A DNA stretch of 64,000 nt from Cytospora piceicola (GCA_023375675.1 JALQBC010000072.1:36290-100289); one strand, 5' to 3'. Shown: positions 47,981 to 59,800, counted from the stretch's first letter. The notes: generated from the sequence alone by a model not told the origin. Program-made: numbers and translations.

Positions 47981-49179
47981 TCAAACCTCGACGAAGCGGC
48001 CCTCAAGTAACATGGAACTGTTGAGACGCTCGAACCACACCCCCATGCGCTCACCGTGTCTCACCAGGTGCTCCAGCGTGATAGAGTGTCGCTCCAGGGC
48101 CATAGTAGGCGCATCCACATCATCTCCCCTGTCATCAGGATTGGGACGTCGGTTGATCTCCTCGTCGATGCTCTCATCGTCATCATCATTCCGTCGGCGT
48201 TCGCGGGCTTCCTCTGCTGTCTGATCGCGATTGATGCCTCCTGCACCTCTTCCTCCATCACCACCTCTCTGGGCCAGCAGACGATCCAGCTCGTCGAGGT
48301 AGCGCCGCTGTTGAGGAGTCTGGTCCTCAGCGTTGTCCGGTATTCCTTCGAGGTCATTGAGGAGCTCCAGTATCTGCTGAATACGGGCGTCCTGTTTCAT
48401 GTGTAAGTCAGTGTGATATATATATGTATGTATGTATGCCTGGCATGCAGAGTATCTGAGTGCCTAGATTGAGTGACCGAGTGATGACTGACTGACAGAT
48501 ACATAAACATATATATAGGAACAACTCACGAGAAAACAGATAATCAAACAGACAGACAGACAAGTGTGTTACTTACGCGGTGTTGGGGTGTCAGGGGACT
48601 CCTCCTGGCCGTGGTCGCGTACAGGTGCCGGTCCACCCAGTCCACCATGGCCGGCAGCTCAGCCGCCCACGCCTCGCACCTGAGACGACACCAGACCCAG
48701 TGCTCATCTCCCGTGTCCGGATGCGTATGCCTGGACACGATGCTGCAGGCCACGAGCTCCTCCATCCACGCCCTGAGGGCCTGGGCAAGCAGCCTCAGCA
48801 TGGCCTCCCAGAACTCACGTGTGTAGCTGTACATAGGCGCCCATAGCCCGGTGTGGTGAAGCATGCGTGGGAGGAGCTGGCCCGGCTGGGTATCCCGAAG
48901 CTCGTTCGCCATGTTTCCTGGGTTTATCCCATGCTCTGAACAGAAGCCTATGGCGTAGCAGGCTGCCTTGGGGCAGAAGACCATCCTCCAAAGGTCAGGG
49001 TCACGTTCGGCCCCGTTGGCCAGCACCATAGACATGACGTCCTCGACTGGACGGCCACAGATCCGCTGTTTGGTTGTCAGCTTGTCTGTCAGTCAGTGCC
49101 AGCGGATGGGAAAATTGAAGATTATAGCCGCGGTCGACTGTATCTGTTGACTTACATTGACATTCGTGTTGTCACACAT
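47981..49179 (-). CDS. Paralogue-family protein A (QRICG / GINP domain), unknown function
   Basis: Three exons: 49179-49156 (eight codons, MCDNTNVN), 49080-48577 and 48391-47981, for about 312 residues. The second exon opens LTTKQRICG and contains HGINPGNMANEL and YSYTREFW. These match, in the same order, QRICG, HNINPSNAEAAL and YTRE in the gene at 51439, and both genes have an 8-codon first exon ending at the same relative place before an acceptor of AAG type. They are therefore diverged paralogues. The C-terminal exon is charged (Asp/Glu/Arg tracts) with short helices. No known domain recognised; conserved Trp and Cys suggest a compact helical fold. Two spans of this model appear as separate frames unless spliced. 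Confidence 0.65.
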
Positions 49180-49797
49180 ATTGCTTTTTGATTTCTTTTG
49201 ATTTAGTTTGTAGTGACTGAAGTCTGACGTGAATGGACTGTCTGTTTGATGTGAGGAGGACTGCCGTTTTCAGGGAGGGCAACACAATGGATACAAACGA
49301 AACAAGGCACGGATTGAGGACGGCGGGGGGAGAGGCACACACAGAGAGACACGAAAGAAAGAAAAGAGATATTCGACTGATATGGATACACTTTCCAGAT
49401 GTCTCCCTGCTCTTGCTACTTGAAAGGAGAGAAAATAGAAAAACTTGTTTCGGTCCTCGCTGTTGTTCTTGTTAATACTGTGTACTTACACATCACACGG
49501 GGACCTGCATATGTAATTTTGTACTGGGGCCATCCCACGTTTCCTTTTCGCGTAATCAACTTTTTGTTCGTTGGTCACCAATATTCCTTCCATGGGCCTT
49601 CACACCACCTCGAATCGACTCGACTGGACTCGGACTGATTACAGACAACTGAAAAGTTTGCTCTTCCGTGAGACCTCGTGCTGAGTTTCCCCCCTTGGTC
49701 ATCCAAATTGCCCCAGGGAGGGTTTCAAAATACCCACACGGCTCGGTTCGGTTCCCTTCGCTCTATCGGGCCAGCAAAACCGAGGAGCGCCGGGGAT
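49180..49797. other. Divergent intergenic region
   Basis: About 600 bp separate paralogue A (leftward) from the disordered-protein gene (rightward). No gene; both promoters are expected here. Confidence 0.45.
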
Positions 49798-51039
49798 ATG
49801 GAGGATCTCCTCGATCTTGACTTCGTTCAGGACGGCGGCAGTGCTGCATGTGAAGGGAGTAAGGGCAGCACAGACTTCGTTCGCAATTCTCTCCTCCTCG
49901 ATAACACGGAACAGTCAAAGATATACCCATACAACTCGACTGATCAAGACAGTGGTCACAACCACCAACGAGACCATGGGAGCACCAACAGCTCGAGCAT
50001 CATCGATCCCAGCAGCCACGATGCTGCCTTCAAGATCCCGGACAGGGTCCGTCGAAGTCTTCCACCTCGTCGTTTGCTCATACAAATCGACGATGCTCTC
50101 TCTTGGGAGGCTGTGGTCCACAGCCTACGTCGGCTCCTCGCACTGATCGAGCTGGGTCTCGATTCGAGTGTGGAATACACCAGCAGTCCCAACACCAGTC
50201 CCAACACCAGTCCCAACAGCAACAATAACCACCTTGACCAAAGGCCGGAGAAGGCTTCTGGGGCTGCCTTCACTGTTGCTATTCCACCGACTGCTACTGC
50301 TGTGCCACCGAGAACGACACAGTCCAGCCTTCGCCCCGGGCCAAGGAAATCACCAATTTCGAACGTGCACTTAAACCCGAATCTGAATTCCAAATCCTCA
50401 ACCCCAATCTCGACCTCAGCCTCGACCTCAGCCTCGACCTCAGTCTCGAACTTCAGCCCAGACTCTACCCGCAGCCGCTCTTTCTTCCCTGGCCACAGGT
50501 ACGATAGCACCGATACAAACAAGAACAACGACAGCGACTGGCCTCCGACACCGAAATCAACAATTGTTGCTGAAGGAAGGCCTGTTGTCTTTGCCTCACC
50601 CCCGGCTGTTGTCTCTGTCTCTCAAGTCCCGACCAAGAGCGCATCCTATCGAGCCCATCCCCGCCCAGCACCAGCCAGTTATACGACCTCAGGTTCGAGC
50701 ACAGCCAGAAGTCACAGTTACAAACACGTCTCAGGCGGTGGAAGCAACAGTAGCAGTGGTATGTCGGGTACAAAGAACAAGACTTCGAAGGAAAACCCAA
50801 GGACAGTCGAAAAGACTCTGAACCTCTGTCCTGGGTCATTCAGCACCCTGCCTCCACCGATTTCTCCTCGCACGCCTCAATTCATGCCATCTCAGGGCCG
50901 TCATGGAAGCCTTGGAGATGTTTCGTCAGGTAGTACTACTTATGGCAGTGGTGGTGGTGGTGGTGGTCATCAGTCGTCGACTCAACTAAACTCTATCAAG
51001 GAGAGGGTGAGATCGTGGCAGCTGAGTCAAGGTGGTTAG
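49798..51039 (+). CDS. Disordered Ser/Pro/Asn-rich protein, unknown
   Basis: About 413 residues from the ATG at 49798 (MEDLLDLDFVQDGG); the frame is open further upstream but without an ATG. Only one segment looks folded: a helical stretch near residues 80-125 (RRLLIQIDDALSWEAVVHSL then a Leu-rich helix). The rest is low complexity: SPNT repeats, (STSA)n, a Gly run near the end (GGGGGG) and a short basic-amphipathic C-terminus. It could be a nuclear or signalling scaffold, but nothing in the sequence decides this. It lies between the two paralogue genes A and B. Confidence 0.6.
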   Translation: MEDLLDLDFVQDGGSAACEGSKGSTDFVRNSLLLDNTEQSKIYPYNSTDQDSGHNHQRDHGSTNSSSIIDPSSHDAAFKIPDRVRRSLPPRRLLIQIDDALSWEAVVHSLRRLLALIELGLDSSVEYTSSPNTSPNTSPNSNNNHLDQRPEKASGAAFTVAIPPTATAVPPRTTQSSLRPGPRKSPISNVHLNPNLNSKSSTPISTSASTSASTSVSNFSPDSTRSRSFFPGHRYDSTDTNKNNDSDWPPTPKSTIVAEGRPVVFASPPAVVSVSQVPTKSASYRAHPRPAPASYTTSGSSTARSHSYKHVSGGGSNSSSGMSGTKNKTSKENPRTVEKTLNLCPGSFSTLPPPISPRTPQFMPSQGRHGSLGDVSSGSTTYGSGGGGGGHQSSTQLNSIKERVRSWQLSQGG

Positions 51040-51438
51040 GTTTCAACTTGAATAGAGGCGATCATCCGTCCAGTGTTTGACCCAAACTGTATCGTCAGAT
51101 GGTGAGTGTCCTGTCCAAATACAAACATTGGAAAAGGTGGTTTGCAACGTGGAGAGTTTGGTGTCGTTTAAAGAATCATCCCAATTTGCTTGGAACCAAC
51201 CAACTCGCTTTGGCAAAATGAAAATGTGTTCTCATGAAGCCATCTATATATCTATATATGAGATGAAAGAGTCAGTCAATTGTGCTTCTGACTTACCTCT
51301 TCATCATATGGATCTACTGTTGGCTCTACGACCGTGTTTTCTTTCATATTCATTCAAAACTATCTACGTATTGATTACCGTGAGTCGCTTGACAGACAAA
51401 CTGGTCGAAACGACAACATTGGCTACACCTTGCGAGCC

Positions 51439-52204
51439 ATGTGCCGAGACAACACAGACGAGGTAAGCAAGTTACCATGTCAACTCAACCTTGCTGGAAA
51501 CGACTACATCTCACCAAGTCCTACTATCAGCGCATCTGCGGCAGCTCGCCGCCAATTCAGCCAGACGGTACCCTGAAAATATGCTACCAGACGGCCTTCA
51601 GGATGCTCGAATACCTGATCAGACACAATATCAACCCATCCAATGCCGAAGCCGCCTTGTACAAGAATTCAGCCACCTGGAACAGTATGCTCCGCGCGAC
51701 AAACCTGCACGCCGCTTATACCCGCGAGGTATGCTGCAACCCAAACTCAACCTTTTGTTGGCTGGTATGCAAGGAGGTAGAGGTCCGCCTGCGCTGGGCG
51801 ACCCAGCAGCTGGGGCCGCAGGGCCAGAGGCTGCTGTACCGTTGTGACTTGAGCGGTAAGTGGGAGTGGAGCGCTGCTGCGCGCGGTGACTACAGAGTGC
51901 TTCTCAAGTGGTTCCACCATGGGATGCGTTGAGACATGCGCTGTGGGTGAGACGGGAATTGGTTGAGACTTGGAAGAGCGTTGGGAATGCCACATTGGAG
52001 GCGACCAAGCAAATACAGTCAGACAGTCTCCATCCTACCAGCCAACCAATGTATCCAGGAGTTACATGTCGCACTGCGCTCAGTGACACCCTTCATCCGA
52101 CGTTCGTCCCTACTACATCTTCCCTACACAAAGCTCAAACTCAAGCTTCGCCCTTCGTGCCCTGTCTCAACAACATCATTTCATCCATCACCATCGAAAC
52201 CTGA
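51439..52204 (+). CDS. Paralogue-family protein B (QRICG / NINP domain), unknown function
   Basis: First exon 51439-51462 (eight codons, MCRDNTDE), a 56-bp intron, then exon 2 from 51519 opening SYYQRICG. The order QRICG, HNINPSNAEAAL, AYTRE parallels the gene at 47981-49179, as do the length and phase of the first exon. A further intron with a perfect donor (GTAAGT at 51856) and AAG acceptor (51906-51908) would lead into a helical exon, DALRHALWVRRELVETWKS; without it the frame stops at 51932. The C-terminal end is therefore uncertain, and its last bases overlap the convergent gene at 52188. No domain recognised. The paralogy is the main evidence that both are real genes. Confidence 0.55.
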
Positions 52205-52808
52205 AATAAGCTGCCGCGGCGATTGCCAAAACCATGACTGGGACAATAACGTAGATCACAGTAGCCATGCTGATGGTAATAGTGGGGCCCCGGCCCCGGC
52301 CCCGAGCTCCACCTCCTATTTCGAGCGCTTCTCGGTGGCTTGGAAGGACGAAGTGATCATTGCGACCGTTGCGACCAATGCGAATGTTGTTGTTATTGTT
52401 GTTGTTGTGACGCGGCGGCAATCCATGAGGCACACCCATCTCACCTCTTCCTTCTGCTCCCTGTTCCTCCCGTTCTGAGTCTTGCCGTTGCCCTTCCCGC
52501 TCGACCTGGTGTTGTTGTGGTAGTATCTCGACCGCCTGCTTCCTCCAATGCCAAAGGCATGTAGTAATACTTTTTGCGGATTCAGATTCCCAGTTGACAG
52601 GCCAGTTCCCCTCTCCTTCATCATCGTCGTCACCACTACCACTGCCAGACGGGTGAGCAATGACGCTGAACTCAGGGCCAACTAGCTGCCGCGCAATTGT
52701 TATGTCTTGGGGTGTGATTCGTGCGGTGTGCTTGCTGCGGGAATGGGCGTGAAAATTCAAGATTTGGCGTGCTCGGAGTCGGCATTTCTGTCCTGTTGCC
52801 GTGGACAT
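52188..52808 (-). CDS. Tail-anchored protein with histone-H3-like segment
   Basis: A 206-residue frame with a suitable ATG. Residues about 25-44 (SKHTARITPQDITIARQLVG) resemble the C-terminal part of the histone H3 fold, where eukaryotic H3 has the pattern R-V-T-I-x-P-K-D-I-x-L-A-R-R-I-R-G: the Ile, Pro, Asp-Ile, Ala-Arg and Gly positions agree. The first two helices of the histone fold are not present. An acidic/Gly-Ser patch, a Gln/Glu-rich helix and a seven-Asn run follow. The last 25-30 residues form one hydrophobic span (TVIYVIVPVMVLAIAAAAYF) ending in RFRW, i.e. a tail anchor. A membrane-attached H3-like segment is unusual, so the resemblance could be chance or a domain fragment. Convergent with paralogue B. 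Confidence 0.5.
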   Translation of the reverse strand: MSTATGQKCRLRARQILNFHAHSRSKHTARITPQDITIARQLVGPEFSVIAHPSGSGSGDDDDEGEGNWPVNWESESAKSITTCLWHWRKQAVEILPQQHQVEREGQRQDSEREEQGAEGRGEMGVPHGLPPRHNNNNNNNIRIGRNGRNDHFVLPSHREALEIGGGARGRGRGPTITISMATVIYVIVPVMVLAIAAAAYFRFRW

Positions 52809-53726
52809 GGTCTCAAAAATGTGCGTGCAACTTGTGTCTCGCCGGGCGGAAAGAAAGAAAAATTGGCCGGCCCGTTGAGAAGGACGATTTTACCTCAGAA
52901 TACGCATATGTGTGTATGTGTGCGTGTCAAGATAATACGTGAAGGTGCGTTTCAGCACCGAACTTCAACAAAACAATAATCACGGTGACGAAACTGTCCT
53001 GCTGTAGTGATGACAGCTTTTCAAGATACAAACGGAGAATGCTTACACATGTACAAAATTCCGTCCCTTGCGGCAGGCACAAGTAAAAGAGGACCAGGAA
53101 GCTGTATTAACATGTCCGAGACGAACCGCTGCGCAGGTGGAACAAAGGAACAAAGAACAACGAACAGGGAACAACGAATAAGGAAACCGAATCCGGTTTG
53201 TAGTCTCGGCCATTCTAGGATCAAACAGCCCTCCATATTATGATATTGCTGCCTTCTGATAAAAGCTAGAGGGGCGGGGTAGGTAGTGGGAGACAATAGT
53301 ATAATAAGATGCATTATGAAACATCAAAAACCTTAGGCAAGGTAGGCCTCCCTTTATGGGTGGGATTCAATGAAAAGCAGGCTGCTACAAATTAATTACT
53401 CTAAGTACGGCAATGAATTTGACAAGCCTGGAAAACCCGGCAACAAATCAATCAATCGATTACAAAACATGTCTCTCTGGGCCAAAGCCTCACACACACA
53501 CACAGAGACCTTCGCACACACACGCATTCTCTCTCTCTCTCTCCTCTATTCTGAAGCGTATCAGTAGGCTTCATGTCACCTGAGACTACCTGCTCTTGAT
53601 CTGTCTCTTTTCACTTCAATCATAGTATCACAACTTTAGCAGACACGACCTGGGCAACACGAACTGAGTCTCCACCCCCCCCCCCTACCTCCACGAAGCT
53701 TTACCTGACTTCCTCTTGACCCCATC
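52809..53726. other. Divergent intergenic region
   Basis: About 900 bp between divergent starts, with CA repeats near 53490-53525 and a C11 run at 53675-53685. No coding signal. Confidence 0.5.
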
Positions 53727-54704
53727 ATGGCCATCAACGTGATAGACTCCGCGAACATGGGCCCCGGAAAGGGAAGAGGGCATCAATTTCTCATACAGCG
53801 GGAGCAGCAGACCCGAGATGAGGCCACATGGACTCAGGTCAAGAATCTGGCCTCGGACGAGCGGGAACAAGTTCTCAGGTTCCTTGCTGGGAACCCAGCG
53901 AGGCCTGTACCGCGCAATATGGAAAAGGAAGTCGCCAAGCTACGACAAGAAGACCAGCAAGCTGGAGGCGAGGAAACAGTGGACTCATCTGACGAGGATC
54001 AGTATGAGGATGAGGACGAGTTCGAGGTGGAGGTTCAGAAGATGGCTGAGAGCCAGGCCGATGGGGATGACGACCACAACGGCGACAACGAGAAAGGCGA
54101 CAACGACAATCACAACTGTCACTACATGCAAGAAGAGGAGGAGCAGACACTGGTTGATGCGATGGGTCCCATCTGGTCTGGGGTGGTTCCTGAGGCTAGT
54201 GACCCAGTATTCATGTCGTCCTCCTACACTTCACCAACTCCCATCACAGGCCCCTCAATGTGCCTTCCATCTGATGAGCTTTGGCAGGTCCCTGGAAAGT
54301 TTTCCTCCACCGTCAGAAGCGCTCCCCAGTCGGCTTTCTCCGGTGCAGGTTCCATGATGCAGAAGAAAACCTTCATCAGAGGAGAGCTACCTGTCGTTCC
54401 CAACCCCCTGAGCAGCACCACCATCCCCGGTCGCCAAACCAAGACTGGGCAGCCGAGAGATCTTTCTCTCCCTCTAATCAGGGCTAAACCTCTCGAATCT
54501 GGGTCTCCAGGCCTGGAATTCTTCAGATCTTGGAGGCAGCAGCAGGTTCAACAACAAGAACAACAGCAGCAGTCAACCCCAAGTGGAAGTGAACAGAACA
54601 CAATCTGCCCCAAAGGTAGCAGACACGGAAATGTAACACGTCCCACTCGAGGGGCTATGGGACCGGTCCATTCCTTCTTCCCCAGCAAGAACGGCAGCAA
54701 ATAG
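53727..54704 (+). CDS. Acidic, Gln-rich hypothetical protein
   Basis: 325 residues from a good ATG. The N-terminus MGPGKGRGHQFLIQREQQ is followed by a helical charged segment (about 30-75) and a long Asp/Glu-rich stretch (about 80-140). A Ser/Pro/Thr-rich middle and a Gln-run C-terminus follow (WRQQQVQQQEQQQQ, about 275-290). Mostly disordered; no recognised domain, no signal peptide and no membrane span. In tandem with the coiled-coil gene to its right; function unknown. Confidence 0.6.
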   Translation: MAINVIDSANMGPGKGRGHQFLIQREQQTRDEATWTQVKNLASDEREQVLRFLAGNPARPVPRNMEKEVAKLRQEDQQAGGEETVDSSDEDQYEDEDEFEVEVQKMAESQADGDDDHNGDNEKGDNDNHNCHYMQEEEEQTLVDAMGPIWSGVVPEASDPVFMSSSYTSPTPITGPSMCLPSDELWQVPGKFSSTVRSAPQSAFSGAGSMMQKKTFIRGELPVVPNPLSSTTIPGRQTKTGQPRDLSLPLIRAKPLESGSPGLEFFRSWRQQQVQQQEQQQQSTPSGSEQNTICPKGSRHGNVTRPTRGAMGPVHSFFPSKNGSK

Positions 54705-55483
54705 GTATGCAGACCTTGCTGTTCCCTTCCTATGATCTTGAAATACAATGAATGGACTACCAACACTAACGGCCTCGACGCATGTAGGCTTGAGTCATCA
54801 TTTATCGCCGCGGAATGTAATGAACACATACACTTGACCTAGTATTGCAGGTATGCATGCTGCTGCTTGATTATCGCACAGTCGTTTCCTTGATCTGTTC
54901 CGTTGTCCTGTCCTCTGCTTTCGATCTTGTAATGTGTCTCGCGGGTGGACGTCTATTACTATTACCATGGGGAAACATGGGAGGGAGAGAGGGAAAAAAG
55001 TATTTTGATGTAATATGTTGCGGAATTAGAATACAATTGGGTTCGCCCATCGCGTCTCTTTGGAGCGGACAACTACTTGACCAGCCTTTGGTTACCGTGA
55101 TCAGACTAGTAATTAAAATTGAACGGTAAATCTGGAAATAGACAACAAGGTCCGCTTGTGCTGATCTGCAAGAAGTCTGTCTTGCTTGTTTGCTCAACAA
55201 GGTATCCCAGGTTGTACCTGTGTGTGTTTGCCATTTCACTTATGTCTTCTGGTTGATTGCTTGATTGATTGCTTGCAATCTGATTAATTACATGATAATA
55301 GTTGTTCAGAATGAAAACATAGACGACGATATACCGCTACGAGCCGTGCTGGTTATGTTCTCGATAGCTTTTTCGGTAACTATCGTCCCTCACTTAATAT
55401 ATGCTTATTCTCCGACTCCTGATACAAGTGCTCAACAATCAATATTGAGTAATCATTGATAAAATCATCGTGGCAGGTTATCA
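54705..55483. other. Intergenic region
   Basis: About 780 bp between two tandem genes. Short frames on both strands have no protein-like features. Confidence 0.45.
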
Positions 55484-56851
55484 ATGTGGACCAGTCATGA
55501 GACTGGACCAGGAGGAGGAGGGAGAGATCCTGCATACCTCTCATACGCAACAAGCCCCGAAACTACGTTCACTCCGACGTCCGAGACAGGAAGAAAGTCC
55601 GGATCAAAAGCTAAGCACAAGTCAGAGTCGAGGTCAGAGTCCAAAACCAAGACGAAGGCCAAGACAAAATCCGGGACAAAATCCAAGTCGAAGAAGGCAA
55701 AAGCACCATCAATACCGGCACTAGCAGATGCACCACATGATATGTGGGGAATATACGACCTTTACAGTGACCACGGAAGTATGGCAAGCTACGAGTCCTC
55801 GTCTTGCATGCCGCCGTCATGGGGGCTGCTTGAGCACTGCCAGGTCGGGCAGGCCACGATGGCGGGTGCGCCAGCTGACATGTGGGAGAGTACGATGCCT
55901 ATAACGTCAACATCAACTTTAGCAACCATTAACCCCAGGAGGCTGCCTCATTCTACTGCTCCTACAGCTCCAGCACCTTTTCCCAAGATGTATTCAACTC
56001 AAGCTCGGTATACGCACGGCGTTCCTTCATCAGGGACCTCCATCCCCCCCGATCTATCACGATCACCGTCATCTTCTCGCTCGCCCCTGACGACACCACC
56101 GACCTCGGGTCCTCATTTGGTTCCAGCCTTCGCTTTCGCACCATCGGGCCCATTACCAGAGACGCCAACGACCAATGCCGCAATACAATCTCGGTTCTCT
56201 TCAGCATCACAAGCATCCTTATCAAGTTTACAGCTGCAGTTATTACAGCAGCCATGGCGTCCGTTGACCCCATCCTCTAGGTACTCATACCATCCTGATG
56301 ATGCCTTCACTTCTGCATCTGAGCCAGTGCCACCAATATCATCAACCAAGCCCTTGTCCTGGCCGTCCACTATGGCCGCTGGGTGCCGAAGCCCCGGGCC
56401 TGATGATAGTGACCCATGCCATATTGACCATCTCATGCAGCAGCTCAACCTCAGAGGATCCCAATTAACTACTGCCCTGTCTGAGGTTGACACACTTCGA
56501 GGGGAGATACAAGACGAGACCATGAGGACTGAGAGGGCAGAGCAGAATGCAGAGAAGCTACGAGGAACAGTTGAACTTCTGGAGGCCGAACTGGGAGAGT
56601 TGAGGTTACAGATACAAGAGACAGAAATGTATATGGAAATGGAAATGGACAAGCGGAAAGGGGTAGAGAGGGATTTGGCAAGGTTACAAAGGACGACCGA
56701 AAGCATGGAGGCAGAATTGGATGAGCTGAGGGCGCAGGTACGCGAGATGGACATGGAGATCGACGAGCGGAACGATCAGGTGCGGGAGGCGAGGAGAATC
56801 ATCGGCTTGGAAAAGGAAGGCGGGAGACAATCGGTTGGAAGTGGAGACTAA
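55484..56851 (+). CDS. Coiled-coil protein with Lys/Ser-repeat N-terminus
   Basis: 455 residues. The N-terminus MWTSHETGPGGG precedes a basic Lys-Ser-Thr repeat region (about 45-80) that may act as a nuclear or nucleic-acid-binding segment. Then comes a long Ser/Pro/Thr-rich disordered stretch with several DMWG/DMWE boxes. From about residue 320 to 445 lies a near-continuous heptad coiled coil (Leu/Met at a/d, repeated AELDELRAQVREMDMEIDER-type blocks). It is probably an oligomerising scaffold; no family can be named. The N-terminal MW-x-x-H...PGxG pattern recurs in the gene at 59907. Confidence 0.65.
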   Translation: MWTSHETGPGGGGRDPAYLSYATSPETTFTPTSETGRKSGSKAKHKSESRSESKTKTKAKTKSGTKSKSKKAKAPSIPALADAPHDMWGIYDLYSDHGSMASYESSSCMPPSWGLLEHCQVGQATMAGAPADMWESTMPITSTSTLATINPRRLPHSTAPTAPAPFPKMYSTQARYTHGVPSSGTSIPPDLSRSPSSSRSPLTTPPTSGPHLVPAFAFAPSGPLPETPTTNAAIQSRFSSASQASLSSLQLQLLQQPWRPLTPSSRYSYHPDDAFTSASEPVPPISSTKPLSWPSTMAAGCRSPGPDDSDPCHIDHLMQQLNLRGSQLTTALSEVDTLRGEIQDETMRTERAEQNAEKLRGTVELLEAELGELRLQIQETEMYMEMEMDKRKGVERDLARLQRTTESMEAELDELRAQVREMDMEIDERNDQVREARRIIGLEKEGGRQSVGSGD

Positions 56852-59800
56852 CTGCACATGTGTCCAGCCTGAATTTGTGCATATATAGCCTATGCTATAT
56901 TAACTGTAGTTGTAATTACTTCCTAGGCACATTGTCGCCGTCCGAAGGGAATGGTAATTGCGTGTGTGTGTGTGTGGTCACAATTAGAAACCGGACAGAC
57001 AGACTCGTTATTAATCAAAGCTGGTTGGTGTTGGTTTTCAACAAACGGATGTGATTCACAGTGCGATTATTATACAACAAATAAGCAGACTGTAGTAGGA
57101 CGTAGTCTAGATACGTACTTATATTCGTGCGGTATGTGAGACTCCGGGATCCCGGGACCCTAATTAATCGCGGGTGACAGTGGTAGTAGTCTGTTTAGAT
57201 GATTGATAATGATTAATTCATACTCAGACTCGGAGTACTTGGGGGGACCTGCCTGAGTGAGGGTTTGACATGTTCAGTTACATTACGGACAGGAGGGTCT
57301 GTAATGGGTGAGACAGTTCTTGTATTATGCATGCCGTAGCTTCCACCCCCCCCCCCATTCTTCGGTTTTGTCCAGACTCCCTCGTTTGTCACCAACATTA
57401 CCCTATTCAGACTAGTCTTCTTATTTCTTTTTCTCCCCTTCCACCTCGGTCTGCTGTCCCTTGTTCATGTTGGAGTGTCTTGGTATGGCCTCAGGGCGTC
57501 CCCATCGGCGGACCATGAGCCAGAGAGCATCAAGGCGTCCCCTTCTGCCTCTGGCAAACTCCAACAATGTTGAACAGAACAAATCTTCGTGACCCATGGG
57601 GAGAAGACCTCAAATCAGTACTGACCCTCCAGACAGAGTATCCAGAGAGTCCAGAGAATCCAATTTCATCCAAAGTCATCCTGACCGTCCAGACTGTCCA
57701 TCCAACTTAAACCCCGTACCAGTTCCTGTCTTCCTTCTCACTTCCGCCCGTGAGACTGGCCTATTTGTCACCAGAAGTGGTCATTTATTAAACCGAAATA
57801 ACACCCAACACGTACTCCAAACACACGTCTGGCCTCCACATAACCCCGGCTGCCCTTCATCCACACCCCCTCCCTCTTTCAGCCAATAGCTCAAACAACA
57901 CTCGATCGCCGCTCACCTCGTAGACCACCCAGCCTGCAGAGAAAGGCAATGCATGCTCTGTACCTGCCATACACCATCCTATTCCTGGCCCCCCGGGGTC
58001 TACATGTAGGCACAGAAAGATGGTGGGCGGTACAGGCTGACGTGCCTCTGCTGGAAGGGGGAACGAGGGAGCAGACAATCAAGCCGTTGAAGAGCTACTT
58101 AGCTGCCAGAGGGGGGTTTGTGAGGAGGCCCCGTTTGTGTGGGATGCGCGTGGGATGCGCAGATCTGTTTGTTTTCCTGACGTTTCATTCATTTTTCCGT
58201 CTGGGCAAAAAGAACAACAATGAAGGTTGTTCGTGACGATGGCGACTTGCAACATGGAATTGAGTCGGACCTGAGTGAGCCGACATTGGTCAGAGGTCGT
58301 TGGCTCATCTCAGTCAAGTCGAGGACCATGTTACAAACTGTCAACATGGATGTTGGATGGGGGCTGACGAGGTCTTGATGCCAGCAAGGTTTTTGCCACC
58401 CCCCCCCCCCTTTGATTTGTTTGGTTTTTTCCCTGTATTCGTTCTGAAAAATGTGTGTGTGTGTGTGTGTGGTGTATATTTTATTTTCGGTTGGTTGTCT
58501 GTATTATGCCTCTCTTTTTATTTTATTTCTGTTTCTTGGTCTTTCGTTTGCCTGTTTATTGCCGAGGTTTGATGAAATTTATCGCCTCTCATAAAACAAC
58601 ATTTTGATCTGTCGTGGCCGGCTGATGCTATAACTGGTCAGGTTGGAGGTCCTTTGATAGCATCAGGGGAATGAGCAGTCAACGTACAAATAAGGCCAGA
58701 TGTGGCATATTGGGTCGCCCCTCAAGCTGTGGTCAACTACCGTGACCGCGTCTGTGTCAAGTCCAAGTTGAAAGAGGGAGTAGAGTAGCAATAGTCGCGA
58801 CCTCGGGAGAGAGAGAATCTCGGAGGATAAGAAGGACGGTGGGTTTGTTTGAGAGGAACTCGAAGACTTGAGCATATGTATGTATGATGAGACCCCAGGT
58901 TCAAGTTGAATGTATCAGAAGCCCAGGCGACCATTCATGCATGGCTGGCAGGAAGAATGGGGCGACTTGAGTGTGTGTGTAGATGTGTAAAGAGCATGAG
59001 AAAATCCAGCAACGAGTCGAGACGATGGAAGAAGATATATATATATTCGACGAAGTATGTTGAATAGATATTGATCACTTCGGGCCAATTTCCATCCGGC
59101 TGTTCTCCGCCCTGTCAACCTCGCCACCACAATCAATAGAAACCAAAGCATTAAAGCGCCTCCTTACCATCCGCAAGCCAACATTGAATGCAAACAGCAA
59201 CTCTGCAGCAATTTAGAGGCAGTGAGTGGGCGTACATATCGTTGGGTTCGAATCATGTATGCCGAAACCACCAAGCCAGTAGACTGAAGAAGATTCGAGA
59301 CATGGGGATGACTTAACGGTTACGGACGTGCATGTTCAAGAGCACGTGGCCAATCAACAGATGAAGACCTGAGACATATGAGAATTCACAGAAATAACAC
59401 GGTCCCATAACATGAATGCAGTATGCGGGCACCATGAACCAGTTCATGCGACTTGCCTGGACCCCGAGAAGTCAGGTCCTCCTCCAATCAATTTGTGGTC
59501 TGTCAAAATATCCGATTACTGACTGTTTGATTCCTACTCGACATCATTTTGTCTTCTTCAATACTGCTGAGAGGAACTCCTCCTCTATCGCCTTGGCTGC
59601 TGTCTGTCTCGGCCGTTTGCTCCAGGGCAAACGAACGGTCGATTTTGAGTTCTTGTACTTGATTTACTCTTCATTCACTGAGCGCGAGAGGATCTTCTTT
59701 ACCAATATCGCATCATTTATCTTTTCAACATCATGAAAACAAGCCAAAGGCCACACACAGTAGAGAGTAACGCCAAATCAACCCAGGAAAATGTGTCTCA

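Noticed and set aside
59190..59270. tRNA-like B box (GGGTTCGAATC)
   Set aside because: No matching A box at the proper distance and no acceptor stem.
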